Shown here: positions 1 through 13,300 of the stretch, in pieces
Position numbering within the stretch: the stretch's first letter is position 1
How the letters are laid out: every line of letters begins with the position of its first letter
Assembly (NCBI GenBank): GCA_900617975.1
Contig: UZAE01012101.1
Coordinates: forward strand, 1-57,419
Direction: 5' to 3'
Length of the DNA stretch: 57,419 nt
Source of the DNA: Rodentolepis nana
Taxonomy: Eukaryota > Platyhelminthes > Cestoda > Cyclophyllidea > Hymenolepididae
Translations under genes and position numbers: made by a program
Notes under the pieces: generated by a model
What the model was told of the DNA's origin: nothing
Seen by the model: only the letters and a program-made list of their open reading frames with translations
Databases searched by the model: none

Positions 1-311
1 ATTGAATGGCAGGCGGCTTGATAGTTATCATTAGCCCTTTAGCTGACTTCGGGCTTCACAGAGGAGGAGGAACATCAAAACGAAAAAATTCGAGGGGGGT
101 GAGGAACAGAAGAGTAATTCGCAGACGTAAAAGAGTCAGACAGACACAAAGGCAGAGAAAAGGCAAGATGGGAACTGTGGAAGGGGGCGAATATGACAGT
201 GTGGTCATGGTAGTTTGAAGGGAGAAGTCAACAGCCAGTTAATGAACTTTTTTTGTTGTATGAGTATACGTTGCCCAGGGTGCACCACGTGGAGGTAAGT
301 CTCTCGCACAC
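1..311 (-). mobile_element. SINE-like retroposon, copy A (tail cut by window edge)
   Basis: Shares with five other copies the left block TGGCAGGCGG...CATTAGCCCTTTAG and right block GTTGCCCAGGGTGCACC. Taking the T-rich (TTTA)n left end of other copies as the complement of an (AATA)n tail, the element lies on the - strand. On the + strand it contains GGAG|GTAAGT (gtaagt 295-300). The 70-residue open frame over its left part is not kept in other copies and is not taken as a gene. Confidence 0.85.
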
Positions 312-914
312 TCCATACCAAAAATCAGTTTTAAAATGAAATGAAAACGTTATGCAGCAATCCTTCTCATCTTTAGGTGAACGGTGGTATCAATAAGCTA
401 TTATGTTACGAAAGTCCAAGCCTGAAGTTAATTTTGCCATCAAAACTTACTCTACCTTAACTTATGTAATAAATGTATTGTTTTGTAGTATAATTCCATG
501 GTAATCTACGAAATTTAGTAAACTAATATGTTCTTGTATGTTTTTGGAAAAAAAAAAGAAATCGATTTATTCAAGTACATTTTTTTCTTAGAGAATTACG
601 AATTCAAATAGTGTTGAAATATAAATGAACAGTACAACTTTTTAAAAAGACCGAGAAAAGAAGTTTTATTTCTTCCAAACTAAAGTAAAATTCATTTGCC
701 TCAAATTATGTTGAAGAGTCAAATATTAAGTGAAAAACGAAGAGAGATTTAAATGAAACATTTTCCATCAAATGGACAATTTGTAACATGTAACTTTTGA
801 CCAGAAGATTGTTTATATGTTTGTCAACGACAAAAATATTACAATGCACGGAAAAGCACATATTTTTCATATTTTATTTACACTATCCTGTTTTATTAGT
901 AAACTGATTAGCCC
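312..914. other. Upstream AT-rich non-coding stretch
   Basis: Lies between the first retroposon copy and the CCAAT cluster. No exon, RNA gene or clear repeat is visible. Confidence 0.5.
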
Positions 915-1054
915 CCAATCTTACTTGATATTAGCTGCGCTTATATTGGCTGTTTATATCAGCCAATAAGATATGGAGATTAGAATGATTAACCAATCAC
1001 TTAGAAACGACGAAATTGCACGTCTTGACCTTAGTCATCGTAGTCAGTAATTGG
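915..1054 (+). promoter_or_regulatory. Cluster of five CCAAT/ATTGG motifs, candidate KCNQ promoter
   Basis: CCAAT at 915-919, 963-967 and 993-997 and ATTGG at 945-949 and 1050-1054, starting 121-260 bases before the predicted start codon. Two of them face each other in an inverted repeat (arms 944-952 and 960-968, spacer TTTATAT). CCAAT is the core of NF-Y sites and is often clustered near animal promoters. Core promoter position and transcription start cannot be fixed from sequence. Confidence 0.45.
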
Positions 1055-1174
1055 TCAGCTGAACTGGAAATATTACAGTGAGGGCCAAATAGTAGATTTC
1101 CGAAGCAGAACTTGGAAGAGATGTTTGGAAATACACTGCGGATTTAACCAAAGGACTAATTTATCTTGCATGGC
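1055..1174 (+). other. Probable 5' UTR with two minimal upstream ORFs
   Basis: ATG at 1121 opens an 8-codon frame ending with TAA at 1145-1147. ATG at 1170 reads ATGGCATGA, a two-codon ORF whose TGA overlaps the channel start ATG (1175) by two bases. Both matter only if transcription starts upstream of them. Confidence 0.35.
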
Positions 1175-1377
1175 ATGACTGCAAATATGCTTCTCGACAC
1201 ATTAGTGACTGAATCTGAGGAATATCCCAGTGTAGTTCGACGAACATCCCTTCATGGGAAAGCCTTGGAAGTTTTGTTTAGCCGAAAAGAGTCATACTAT
1301 CGAAAGCACCAGGCTATCACGTACAACTTCCTTGAAAGACCCAAAACACGACGGGCTCTAATTTACCATTCGTTTGT
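1175..1377 (+). CDS. KCNQ: KCNQ exon 1: N-terminus up to start of S1
   Basis: Encodes residues 1-67 and two bases of codon 68. RTSLHGKAL at 23-31 resembles the SLLGKPL block of other KCNQ N-termini, and TYNFLERP followed by IYHSF is the family hallmark entering S1. RRTSL at 22-26 is a protein kinase A type motif. The start is the first in-frame ATG after an in-frame TAA at 1157; a G at -3 gives an acceptable context. No acceptor AG lies between that stop and the ATG, so this is probably the first coding exon. The donor GTAAGT follows 1377. ATG 1187 is an alternative start four codons downstream. Confidence 0.9.
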
Positions 1378-4300
1378 GTAAGTTATAACTCTTTCGTTAG
1401 TGGTTTATGTTGGGTCACAATTTTACTAATTTATTCAGGTAACATGATTAATAGCACCACGTAAGCATAGAAAGGAAGCGCACATTTAACTTGCCATAAT
1501 GTCATAAAAAATCTAAATCCTTGCAACGCTAGCATTATCATTAAATTACTACATTCACTAACTTGCACCGGAAATGTGGATGGTAAAAAAATATAATTGT
1601 TTAGAAATTTTCTAAGAGGAAATTAATCAAATTTTATATTCTCTGAATGAATCTTAGGCAAAGTCAATTGGTATATATGGGCATTGGTTACGATATTGCC
1701 AATAAAGGGTGGCTTATATTGCTTTGGCGGGTAGTATAATTAGAGGAATTATATTCCAATAAACTGAATGATCTATATGAACGTATCCTGGGTCTTGAGT
1801 ATCAAGGTGCTTTTTACTTATATACATTCAAGAACGGAACATCAACTCGGACTGGCTAAATTTAAATAAACGAGGGAAGGGGGACTGTTAATTTGCATCT
1901 GAAGGACTCATAGTCTCACTTACCTCCTCAAGAAACGCGTTGAAAATGTTACCCTCCTAAGTCATTTTAACCTGTGGGACTGAATAAAAAGAGAGTTGGA
2001 CACAGGCGATGGTGCCTAAGTTAATAATCCAACGTATTCTATTTTGATCTGATCGAGATCCAACTTGATTTAATTGACCTTCACCTGAATGACTTGATTG
2101 AGGTCTGAGGTCAATGAGAGTATTGGCAATGTTCACGTAGACACTTAACTTTTTGTGTCAAATAAACTATTAAGAAACACTATTGCATACATTATTATTT
2201 AATCGGTTTTCCATTTTAACATTATTTAAAAAGCAGTTCAACTTCCTTTTCATAGTGAACCCTAGCAAAAGTTCAACCCCTAATTTTACGAACGAGAAAT
2301 CTAAATTGACTATTGAAAATAGTACGAATGACTTTTCCCCCCATGATAGCGGAGGTGTTTTTAAACCAAATTTTCTTTAGCGCTGATAGCTACATTATTT
2401 GTTCAAGCTTATATTTACAATTTTCCATATTTACATAATAATAAACACAATAGTAATGTCCTTTTAACTTCTTTATTCTTAATTTTCCAAAGCCACAAAA
2501 CAGATACTTTTCATGGCATTTTCTGTGCTTTGTATTTGTTTGGTACATTGGCAGCAATGATTGACTCAAGTGACAGATAATTAACATTGCTAACACCATC
2601 TATTCACCAAGCGATTATGCTTCTTGTGGAGTGGTAATCAGCACGGTGTCTGGAATGAAGTTTAGAAAAAAACTTCCGGTCATTTAGCAGTGATCTAAAA
2701 TTTTCGTGGTTTAAAAACTTTCCCGTAGGCATCATTAAAATACCCGGGGTATATTCAGTGGATACTATATACAGAAGTGGAATAAAGTACAAATTGTTGA
2801 AAGTTTGCACTTTATTTCGATTTATTCAAAAAATTTACTCCAGGATGCGAAAATAAATTACTATGTGTGGGATTAAAATAATGTTTTAAAATATGGGATA
2901 CCTTCAATAAAATGGCTGACGGAATATTGATAGAAATTCACAATTTAAAACACGAAAGCTATTTTATTCCGTATTTGATTTGCATATTGACTAATGCTAG
3001 ATAAGATCACCATTCCAATCTGTGTGGTCGTATTCAATTAGGTAATACACTGGACAAACTGTTATTTTATCGCATATTCTTGATCACTAACAAAATTTTG
3101 AAATCTCTGTCATTAATACTTATCACAGAAATAACGCATGAACTAACATAATTCTGATAATATTGATCGAAATATATTATATTGCCCTAAGTGTAAACTA
3201 TTCCAATATGCTTTATTTTGAACACTATTCGTCTTATGTGGAAAATTAGTAGTAGGGACAATTTGATTTAAAGTACTATTTGGACAAATGTATAAATTCC
3301 CTTGATTTCTGAAGTTGCAGCACAAAAGATGGACTAAATATATGATATAATTATTAAAAGAAGGAATAATATCCTTAGCTTAGACTTGAAATTAAGGCTG
3401 TTGGTGCATCTCATATGAGGCATTTTAATAGTTGGTTGTCCTCGCATATGCAGAGATTCGGGGTGGGAAAAATGATGTGATTCCATGTTTCATTAAGGCG
3501 TATATTATTGACTTTAATATTTATAACTTTTAGATTTACGTCTGTACTTGCTTGTCTCATCACCAGCGTTCTTTCAACAATTGAGGAATTTACAGTTCCA
3601 GCGTCTAAAGCTCTTGTGTATATGGTAAGCATACACTTTGTATTACCTTTTTGACATTTGGGCATCTTCACTTTCATACTTTATTCAAATTTCATTAATA
3701 ATTAAGACACAATTTGCTGTATTTCCTATATATTATTCATATTTTATATTTGGCACTTGCATGCCTATCATTTATTTTACTTATAAATGAACCGTCTTTT
3801 ATATGTCTTTCTAACCAACGTTGCATTGAATTCTCATTACTTTCCCTGTTGTCATTTAAATTCAATAAACCCCATACCTCTAAGACAATTGGTTTAATTA
3901 ACTTACTTTGAATCGTTCTTTTATGTCTTATTGGCTTCATTCTGTTCCTGCTTGCAAGGACATAGCAACAGTCAACATAGACAGAAGTCCGCATTTACAA
4001 TTTTGTGAGTCACACTTAAGACACTGTTTCGTCAATCATAGCTCAGAGACACATTTCGCTTTAATGCCTGATTAAAAGGGGCTGTGAGAGTAGGACACAA
4101 GTATAATCGAATCAAGTGGTTCTGTTCATCATTATAGAAGTGTTCAATGGACATTATCATGTTTTTAAATAATTTTGTGAAAATGTCATTAATCAGGTCA
4201 ACTATTACATATCAAAATGTAATAAATTGCTTAATTGCACTTTGAATATCTAATGAGCACATATGAGTATAAATATATGCTAATTAAAATTCGTTGACCT

Positions 4301-7300
4301 TATTATTTTTAAAAATTTAATAATTTTCTTCAAAATTATTAGAATTTTTTAAAAAAATGTGCGGTTGAAAAAGGCAGTCACAAAATAATTTATTACATTT
4401 GTTTTATTAGCATATTAAATAGACATTCAAATGCAGGTAATTAAATGAGAATTGTTATTTACCCTTTTCCATAGACAGCGGAAAATTTAAAGAAGAAAAG
4501 TTTTCATCAAATATGTTTTAGATTCTCCAGTTAAATTGGCAGTTTGGATTTTTCGTCAACAAAATTCAGCAATCGTATTATCGTGAATTATTGCCTTGGT
4601 ATTTAAATTCCCCAAATTCCTGAAACTATGCAAATGGCTAGATGCTTAATTTAGATGAATCTGGATAATCAGGACAATAAGAGCTAAATTAAATAAACAT
4701 TTCTTTCGCAAATTATTTTCGTCATTTAACAACTACATATATACTACAAAATTTTATATTTTCACAACTTTAACCTATAGCTGTTTTGGAATAAGGAGAA
4801 AAGAAGTTATGAGGCTCTATTAAAAATTGGCAGATAAGGTGAAACGTTCGGTGACAATACATTTATCCTAAAGGGGTCGATTGAAAACGATAAGTGAGTT
4901 GACAGATTTCGCCTTCTTTGTTAGTTGAGGACCAAGTGATTAATAATTAACTGACAATAAGGGTACGTTGGAGAATTTTTCAGGTTTTGCCTACCCCAAT
5001 TTGATTTATAATTCAAAATTGAACTTTTCATGAACTTTCCTTCCTTGTAAAGCTTATTACTCGTACTCAATTGGCTATGCAAATTACAGCGAGACACCTT
5101 TTTAGTGACTATTTTGAATGGTAAAAAACAGTGTCTATCGTTAATATGTATATTATGGTCAAATCATTAACATGACTGATCATATATAAACTTCTGTGAA
5201 ATATTTTCCAATGAATGGTTGGTCATCATTATAGAAAAGTCTGACGTTCAATTGAAATACATTTGCGACAGAATTACTTCCAAATACTGACCAAAATTAG
5301 ATTGATGGCCGCTTTGATTATTTAAACTTTAATTTAGCTGGCCAACTACTCTCGGTCTCAATACTTTAACGACAGATTTCACAATCGAATGCATATTCTT
5401 CTAGAGATTTATTCTATATTTATTCGTCAGTTTGAAAAATAATCTAAGGCTTTCCTCACAAAGCCCACCAACTAGGAAAATAAGAAGACAAGGCCTTGCA
5501 AATAGGTGCTAAATATGGGCGTTAATGCAAAATTTATGCCACCACTGTTAATAATGCCTGTAATTACTTTCTCTGTTATTACCATTACGCGCATTTGATG
5601 GCGCCTGATAAATTTAAACAATCTTTAGGAGTAATAATTTGGAAAAAATATTTTAAAGCGTTAAAAAATTCCATGAAAATGCTAATCAAATGCTCAAATT
5701 CACATACTTAGATAGATGAAAGCGTTTTTGTATATTCATGGTCAGAATCCGATTGGGACTAAGTTGTATTTCAGAAAGTGAAAAGATACTCTTTGAATTT
5801 GGCTACATTTTCAAGATTATTCTTCTTTATTTACAAATCAAACAGATCTAATAGATTCATGGTGTAAAATTTGAAAACTTCGATTAGATTGCAAAGTAAG
5901 ACACTGACGGCTGCTTCAGTTAACCCATTTAATCAACATACGGTTATTAAAAAGATGTCCATGTTCATCTCGTCAAAGAAAATAAACAGCGCCAATAGAA
6001 AAGGAGCTTAATAGTTTATTTGATATTCATAGTCTATCTTAGTAATTCACCTGCGGTTAAATAAATGTTCATGGACTTTCATGGTTTTACCATTTGCTTT
6101 AGTCAAGAGTGTCATTATCCTTAAACCCAATTTTCTGGTTCTCAAATTTACTCATATACCGATTTACCGGGGATTTAGTTATTATTTAAAAGTCAGTTCT
6201 TTGAAAAATATACCTTTCTAGTGCTCAATGTAAGTTAAATAAAGCTAGAAAGGCTGAAATCGGGTATTGCGAGCATATAGACAACCTTATTTTGGAACTT
6301 AATTGGCTAAATCTACGTCAAAAATATGTATAAAGAGACATTTGAGAAATTATTTACTCCCGTGAAAACGATAGGGCATTTGACGTATAAAAGATTTAAA
6401 CTCGACTTGAAGGTGAATTTCACTAACAATGAGTAGGAACGTCATCATTCACTTAGAAAGAACCATATCACCTTCGTAAATTAAAAAGGGAATGAAACAT
6501 GAAACAGCTGCCGCAAAGCAATAAGTGATGAAATTTAGAAATTCGGGAGGCTCAAGGATATATTGAAAGCTGATTGTATAATGATCAATTCTTTTCCTGA
6601 AATCGAAGAGCTTTATTCCATTTTTACTGTAACAAAATAGCGTAGAAGCCCAGATAAACTACGAAAGTTGAAGAGGTGAAATTTTCTTTTCATTTAGCGT
6701 TAAAAACTTGATCTGAAAAGGCCGAGTTAAATAAATAAATTCTCGTTTTCCCACAAAGACCAATGGTCTGATTCAATGGTCATATAATTGGCAAAAGAGA
6801 TTAAAAAAGAACCTCAATCCCTGAAAAGAGGTACCAATTCTGATTCGAGTTACAAATAAACTCCCACTTTACGACCATTGAGCACGAACTTGAACTTGCC
6901 TCACTGTTTTTGTTTTTCATAGTGCTCCACACCGATGTTCGTGATACGTAATTTGAAGTCAATATCTTTCTGTAAAAAAATTTATAATTAAAATACCTTT
7001 TTACCTTAAATAAGCTACATTTCCAATCTCTGCATTGAGTCTCATTGAAGGAATTCGTCTTTATGCATTTGTTTGCGACTGTTACTCTTGTAAGAACACT
7101 CCACAGAGAGTATTTCAACATGTAAAATGTAATGACACATTTGCTTTATTATCAGTATTCATTTTCAATATTCAGCTTCTCAAATAACTGTTTTTTTCTT
7201 AATAAAGTTATATAAACACAATCTGGTGATGTGTTAAACCTTTCTTTACGCGTATATAGTTAAAATGACTTAAAAATGCTAATAAGAGCAGAGAAATCCT

Positions 7301-10300
7301 GTTGCCTGATGAAATAATAATATTGGTAGTTAATATATCATAATTTCTATTCTTCGTTCGCCTCTAGATTTATTTCGTCGATCATATTAAAAGAAATTCC
7401 TATTAGCAATCAGTTTTCACATGAAGATATATGGATTTTGGGCAAAGAACAAATTTCGACCCGTTTAGGAGCGTCTTGTTTAACTAAAGCCACAATAATA
7501 TTGAAAGCCTTTGTATTTCTCTTCAACAGCTAATAGTAATTTTTAAGACGAGACAGCTTTCTAAATATGGACCCAAATCTGTTACCTCAGTGAATAAAAA
7601 GTATATTTTAATGTTACTTTTAAATTAATGAATATTTAAATTTTAATACTTTTAACGGTGTGTATCTAGTGCTATTCTTAAAAGTTCATTTTTGAAGATT
7701 ACCTTAACCTACATCGAGTACCCTAGTTATTAAACGTAAAGCAATTTTTTTTGTTTTCCAGCAAAAATTCAATTTAATTCAATTTTTGCTACCCTAGCAC
7801 TCAAATAAATGGAAAATGGATCGGTTTTTAGGATTTTAGAAAGTCTTGCCCAATAATTTATGTTCTAGTTTAAGGTCACTAAGGTAAGTTTCTTCGCTTC
7901 ATTGCTGAATCATTAATCTCTTGACTATAAATGAAGTCAATACTTCTGGGTATTGACTTCGTTTTCCCGAAGCTGGCTAAACTATTTGGCAATCAGACGA
8001 GACAACTACATAATGTACTGGAAATGGGATTCGAGGATCAGAATTAGATCATGAACTTTGATAATATTCGGAAACAGTTTACTGAAGGATATTCATTAAG
8101 TTACAAATGCGCTGATTGATGAAATAGAAATCGAATATGGTAGAGTTTGGGCTAGACTGTTTTCACCTAATTCTCCTCTTTTTATGACCCATGGACTGTC
8201 TCCATGTTCGGATGCTCATTCCTGATTAAGGATTGTAAAATAAACTGCATAAATCTTCGTATATTGTCAAATATTTAGATGCATATTACAGGAAATTTGT
8301 GGGGCGATTTGGAAATTGTCTTAAATATCACGATTAAGATAACTTAAAAGCAAACTCTGCTTTTTGTTACTAAACCATAAACTATACATCATGAGAACAG
8401 TCGGCATATGACGATCTATTTCAAAATTTGATACATTTGTATGAATTCTACTCAGAGGTTGTGTTTTCCATGAATGACTATCATAATTAGCATAATATCC
8501 TCTAACGGCCATTTTATTTCCACGATTTATGTTTTGTAACCAGACTAACCCCAGGTGGTTAAAAACTCAGATCAATTTAATCATCATTATGTTATTTATG
8601 TTTCACTATTTAGGAGTTGGTCCTTCTATTTTGGTTCTTCATTGAATACATTGTGCGCCTATGGAGTGCGGGATGTCGTCCACGATATCAGACATGGAAA
8701 GGACGTCTTCGTTTTGCAAGGCGACCTTTCTGTATTGTTGGTAAGGAACTTTGTTGCGCATAAATGTATACTCGCATTTGGTGATGAGTACGATTTTCGT
8801 GTCAGATGGCTTCTTATTTTCATTCCCATTTCAAACAATTTTGTAGATATAATGAACTGCATAAAACATCAATGTTTTTTCATCGGAGTAAATTTTAGTC
8901 TTAAACAACAAACCTATGTTCACGAATATGTGGTAAGTGATTTTTCCGGCTATCTTTTAATTTGCTCAATATTTTCTTTCACTAATGGATAAACTTAAAC
9001 AAATTTTCAGACATATGTAAGAAAATCGACAAGGCATGTAAATCGATCCGCTCTAGAACAATATAATTTAGGTTCAAACTAAGGATTCGCTTACAAGTTT
9101 TATAAGACAACGATTTCAGCTAAAAACTTTATAATAATCTTGAAATATTTATGGTGATAGAATTCTTATGGACCTTCACATCTCTCTGTCAGAAGCTTGT
9201 TTTTTATGATCTAATTGTCGGAATAGAATTATAATGAAAGCGCACTGAAATTATTACGAATATAGTATTCCGAAGTTTTTCTAAAACATTAAATATCCTT
9301 AATGAATTATCATTCTTCTAATTACGATTAAGTTTGGGCCCTCACTGCAAAAGAATGATGTTGAATTGTAGCTTAATGAAGAGGTAAAAATTTGCAATAA
9401 AATAACAAATTTCACAAATGAAGAATTTGGCGTCATTGCAGTGACATTTAATACGTTTAGGATAATTCAAATTCAGACTACATTTTTGTTAACTTAAAAA
9501 TTCTATTACTCTTTATAAAGGTTGTTTTAAAATGTGCGAAAGTATGATGACGAGATAAAGCAATTGTTTTTCATTCCATGTTTAGATTGTAGATATTAGG
9601 TAGAACTACTTTCTCTTGAATTCAATTAACAATTTTATTAATGCGAACAATTAGCTCAAGAAAATTTCATATAATAATGCTAATTAAAATAAAATCCAAA
9701 TGTTTTGCATACCTCAAAGTAAGTAGAATAAAGTTTCACTAATTCTGTGTTTTAATAAATTTTTCTGCTGTATTATGCCCAAATTTATCGCGATTGAATT
9801 TGATCTTTCAGTTGAAGTATTTCGAAGGTATTAATGCCCTCTGGAATAGAAATTTTTGAATAAAAGCCCTCAAATTTTCATGTTCTTCAAATTTTAGTCA
9901 CTAAAAGCTTAGAAAACACGGAGAAATGAATTAAGATAGATTCTTTCACATAAATCTTTCTTCGATGATTCTCGATTCCGTTTCATCAGGCAAATGAACT
10001 TGGTCTTGAGAGAACAAATTTCATCATAATTAAATAAGAGATTATGTTCCACCTATAATGTGGTTAATCTTATTTGAGATCTTTTTGTTTCAGAAGTTTT
10101 TAAATCAAAAATTATTTCACAATAAAGTGCTCAGATAGATATTTTCCTTTGGTTTTGGAAAACGGAAGAGGGTCTAAGGGCCAATAAAATTTCAATAGAA
10201 TCGAATTTAAGAAATTCATAAATTAGTAATGGCAAAAACACCTTCGTTTTGTAAGACATTTTTGCCTATAATAAAGATGAAATCATTTAAAGCGGCATTT

Positions 10301-13300
10301 AAAGTGAATTTACTGATAAATTTGTCATCTTAGCTATCCTTTGAGCGGAGAGACGAAATCTTGAGTAATAGGTATTAAAAATTAATCACTTAATCTCTCT
10401 TTATTGATTAACATTTAAGCGCATTCGGTTCTTCACATTACAAATTCAATACCTCCAATTTGTCCGGCGTATAGGCTGAGAGGCTGTAGTTTACCTGTTC
10501 TTGAGAGTTCAGGCAAGCTCATGCTCATTTGAGTACACATTAGAAAAATAAATTATTTTTTTATGGACAACTCTCATTTTCAATATTACAATGTGGGATG
10601 GTAAGTAAGGGCAGATGCTTCTCATTTGATACGCCCATTAACAAGATGCAGCAACTTCTTTGGAAAAATCAAGAAGCAGTGTTCTCTACCAAAACAATTG
10701 TTCTCCGCACCATATTAAAGTAATTTTTTTGCTAGAGTCTTTAGGCAACAGTATTACACTAGTATTTGATGGCTGGAATTGAAAGAGGCCACATATTCAC
10801 TGAAGATACTTTTAGAAGTAGAAGAGGGAATGGTTAATAAAGGGTGTATCTCGTAAATATATTTTCACAGCAGTTACAATTAATTGAGTTGAGTTGAGAA
10901 TTTTGATAAAGCGAACTGACAGATCAGGTTTATTGGAGTCATGACTGGATGAGGAACCGACACTTTGAATCCTGGTCTCAACCTGTTGATCATTAATCAA
11001 ATGTAATATTCACGGTTTTTAATTAAAACTGGTTAATGTCATTTATTGGCCATAATGCAATTAATTAAGGAAGAGATTTTTAGGTATAACGGTTCATGTC
11101 ATATGTTAGCTTTGGTAAAACATTTCAACCACTATTATAATGTTTCGCAAAACTAATTTCACCACAAATAAATGCTCTCCTTCCAAGAGAGGCGAATAGA
11201 AGTGACTTAAGAAGTGTGGCACATCAAAATCACGAACAATCGTATGATATCAAATTTCAGCTTGAATGAATTTCATGCTTACTCTCCCACTTTTTGTTGA
11301 ATGTGTCACACTCCAGTGCTACTTCCACCACTTCCACAAATTTATGCTTATTAAAATATTCACTAGATTGCTTTCACTTTGTTCAAGGTTCGTCTCACCG
11401 TAAATTCGTTGTGGTACATTCACGAAGTGGGAATGCCTATTTCGAATATATGTTTACCAATTATATCATAAGTTTAAAATGTTAAAAGGTGAAACAAAGT
11501 AAAATAGACCAATTTTGGCGTGAAATTCAAAATGATTAATAAAGTGGCTATGCTCCAATCTATAGTTTCTTGTTGAACACAAATCCATTATTTATTCATT
11601 TTAACGCAAATCTATGGGTTGAATTATTCCTACAGTTTCAATGCTCAATAGCGCACGTCCGATATGCGGAAAGCTTAGGCTTTATCCGAATGGGTGAAGG
11701 GTAACGAAAGTCTGAAATAATAAGAGGCTTCCTGATTGCACGAAATCTAATTTGTATACTCTTAATGGATGGTTTTTTGCATTTTGTTTAGATATTATTC
11801 TAATCGTTGCCAGTGTGATAATACTAGCAGGTGACAATTCAAGCAATATGTATGCTGCGAGTGCACTACGTGCACTCCGGTTCTTTCAGATCCTCCGAAT
11901 GATTCGAGTCGATCGAAGAGCAGGTTCTTTCAAGCTTCTAGCGTCTGTTGTCTGGGCCCATCGTCAGGTAAGCTTTCATATTCTTACAAAGCTGCTAATT
12001 ACAATTAAGACCTGTGTAAAACATTAATTTCAACTCATACCACCTTACAATGCTATGACTATGAAGATGAAATTAATATCATTACCCAATATATGAAATC
12101 ACTAGGCATGCACCTTACTCCATTTAAAATGCAACAGAAATGGGAAAAAAGTAAAACCAGGAGTTGTTTGCAGTAGCTTACAAGGCAATATAGAAATAAA
12201 GCAAACGGATCAATGAAAATGTTTAAATTTTACCTTCAACCACAAATATCAACGCATTATTGAAAGCTGAACAAACTCTGATTCAAATAATAGAAATAAT
12301 GAAATATTTAAAGCAAATATGGAACAAATGTCAACAAGCGTTGCAGAAGCTAATATTTACCTAATTGGTCTGTTTTACTGAAATTAAACAAAGTAAACTT
12401 TTGAGTCAAAAGTGAAACGCCTGTACTTGTAAAGAGCAGTATGGTATAAACGAAATGTGCATTGTATCCGAATGTAAATTTTGCGAAAACGACGTTTGAA
12501 ATTGGCGCCCAATGGATATGCATTCTGAATGGTCTAGAAGCATGTCAAATTACAGTTGATACCAGTGTATAACAAGCATATATTGAACAAAATAGGCTTA
12601 GTTATTACAAGCATTTATCATACTGCTTACCCTAAGCCAGAATGTGAAGGAATACATCTGATTTGAAGCAAACAACTTTTTCTAATATAAGATAGATTTC
12701 CTTCGGAAGCATAGACATCATTTTAGATCCTTTTTGATATCACGACTTAACACCATGACGAGAGACTCAAATTCGACCACCATCATCCTCCCTAATTGGC
12801 CAAGCTTTTAGCCTAACAGGTTATTACTTGCAAGCCGATGAGCCCATGTCCTCTAACTTCCCAGACAGACGCTTTAATAACCGGGTCTTGAACACACATG
12901 CACAAGAGCATTGTCAGCCATCTTTAGCTAATGGAAGCTTACCACAAGTGGAATATTCTAAAACATGGTGAATGTTTTTGCATAATCCTTTGCAAGCGTA
13001 GATGGAAAAGCGACCTAAAAATGCAGTGTTAGTTTATTGATTTCTTCTCCGTAATATGCACATATGTGTACGCCAGTTCAGAATTTCGGATACTAAACTC
13101 ACTAAGTGGTTAGAATATTGAACAATACCAACTAGTATCGACCACTGAGAGGAGTTTCCGAAATACCTTCTTAATACCAAATTCAAATGATGAAACTTAG
13201 ACTTATTAATGGGCATAATTTTTATTTTTGATTGTATATATTTGATTTTTAAAATTTTATTTGCAAAACAGTTAACCCATACTCAAATGTTTCATAGAAA

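Noticed and set aside
6..218. Open frame of 70 codons in retroposon copy A, starting MAGGLIVIISPL
   Set aside because: The first residues recur in copies D and F only because the DNA repeat is shared; frames then diverge and stop at different places, and the frame is antisense to the element.
1672..1720. Possible duplicate pore exon (GGTTACGATATTGCC resembles a GYGD-like stretch)
   Set aside because: Reads GYDI in one frame, lacks the surrounding filter and pore helix, and is not bounded by fitting splice sites.
3714..3911. Hydrophobic frame considered as the S1 exon
   Set aside because: The real S1 exon at 3534-3624 has SVLSTIEEF, exact phase and the family length of 91 nt.
6801..7121. 106-codon - frame in intron 2
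   Set aside because: No recognisable domain and no supporting signals.
8555..8992. 145-codon + frame
   Set aside because: It overlaps KCNQ exon 3 in another frame; the true frame gives RLWSAGCR and matches the family.
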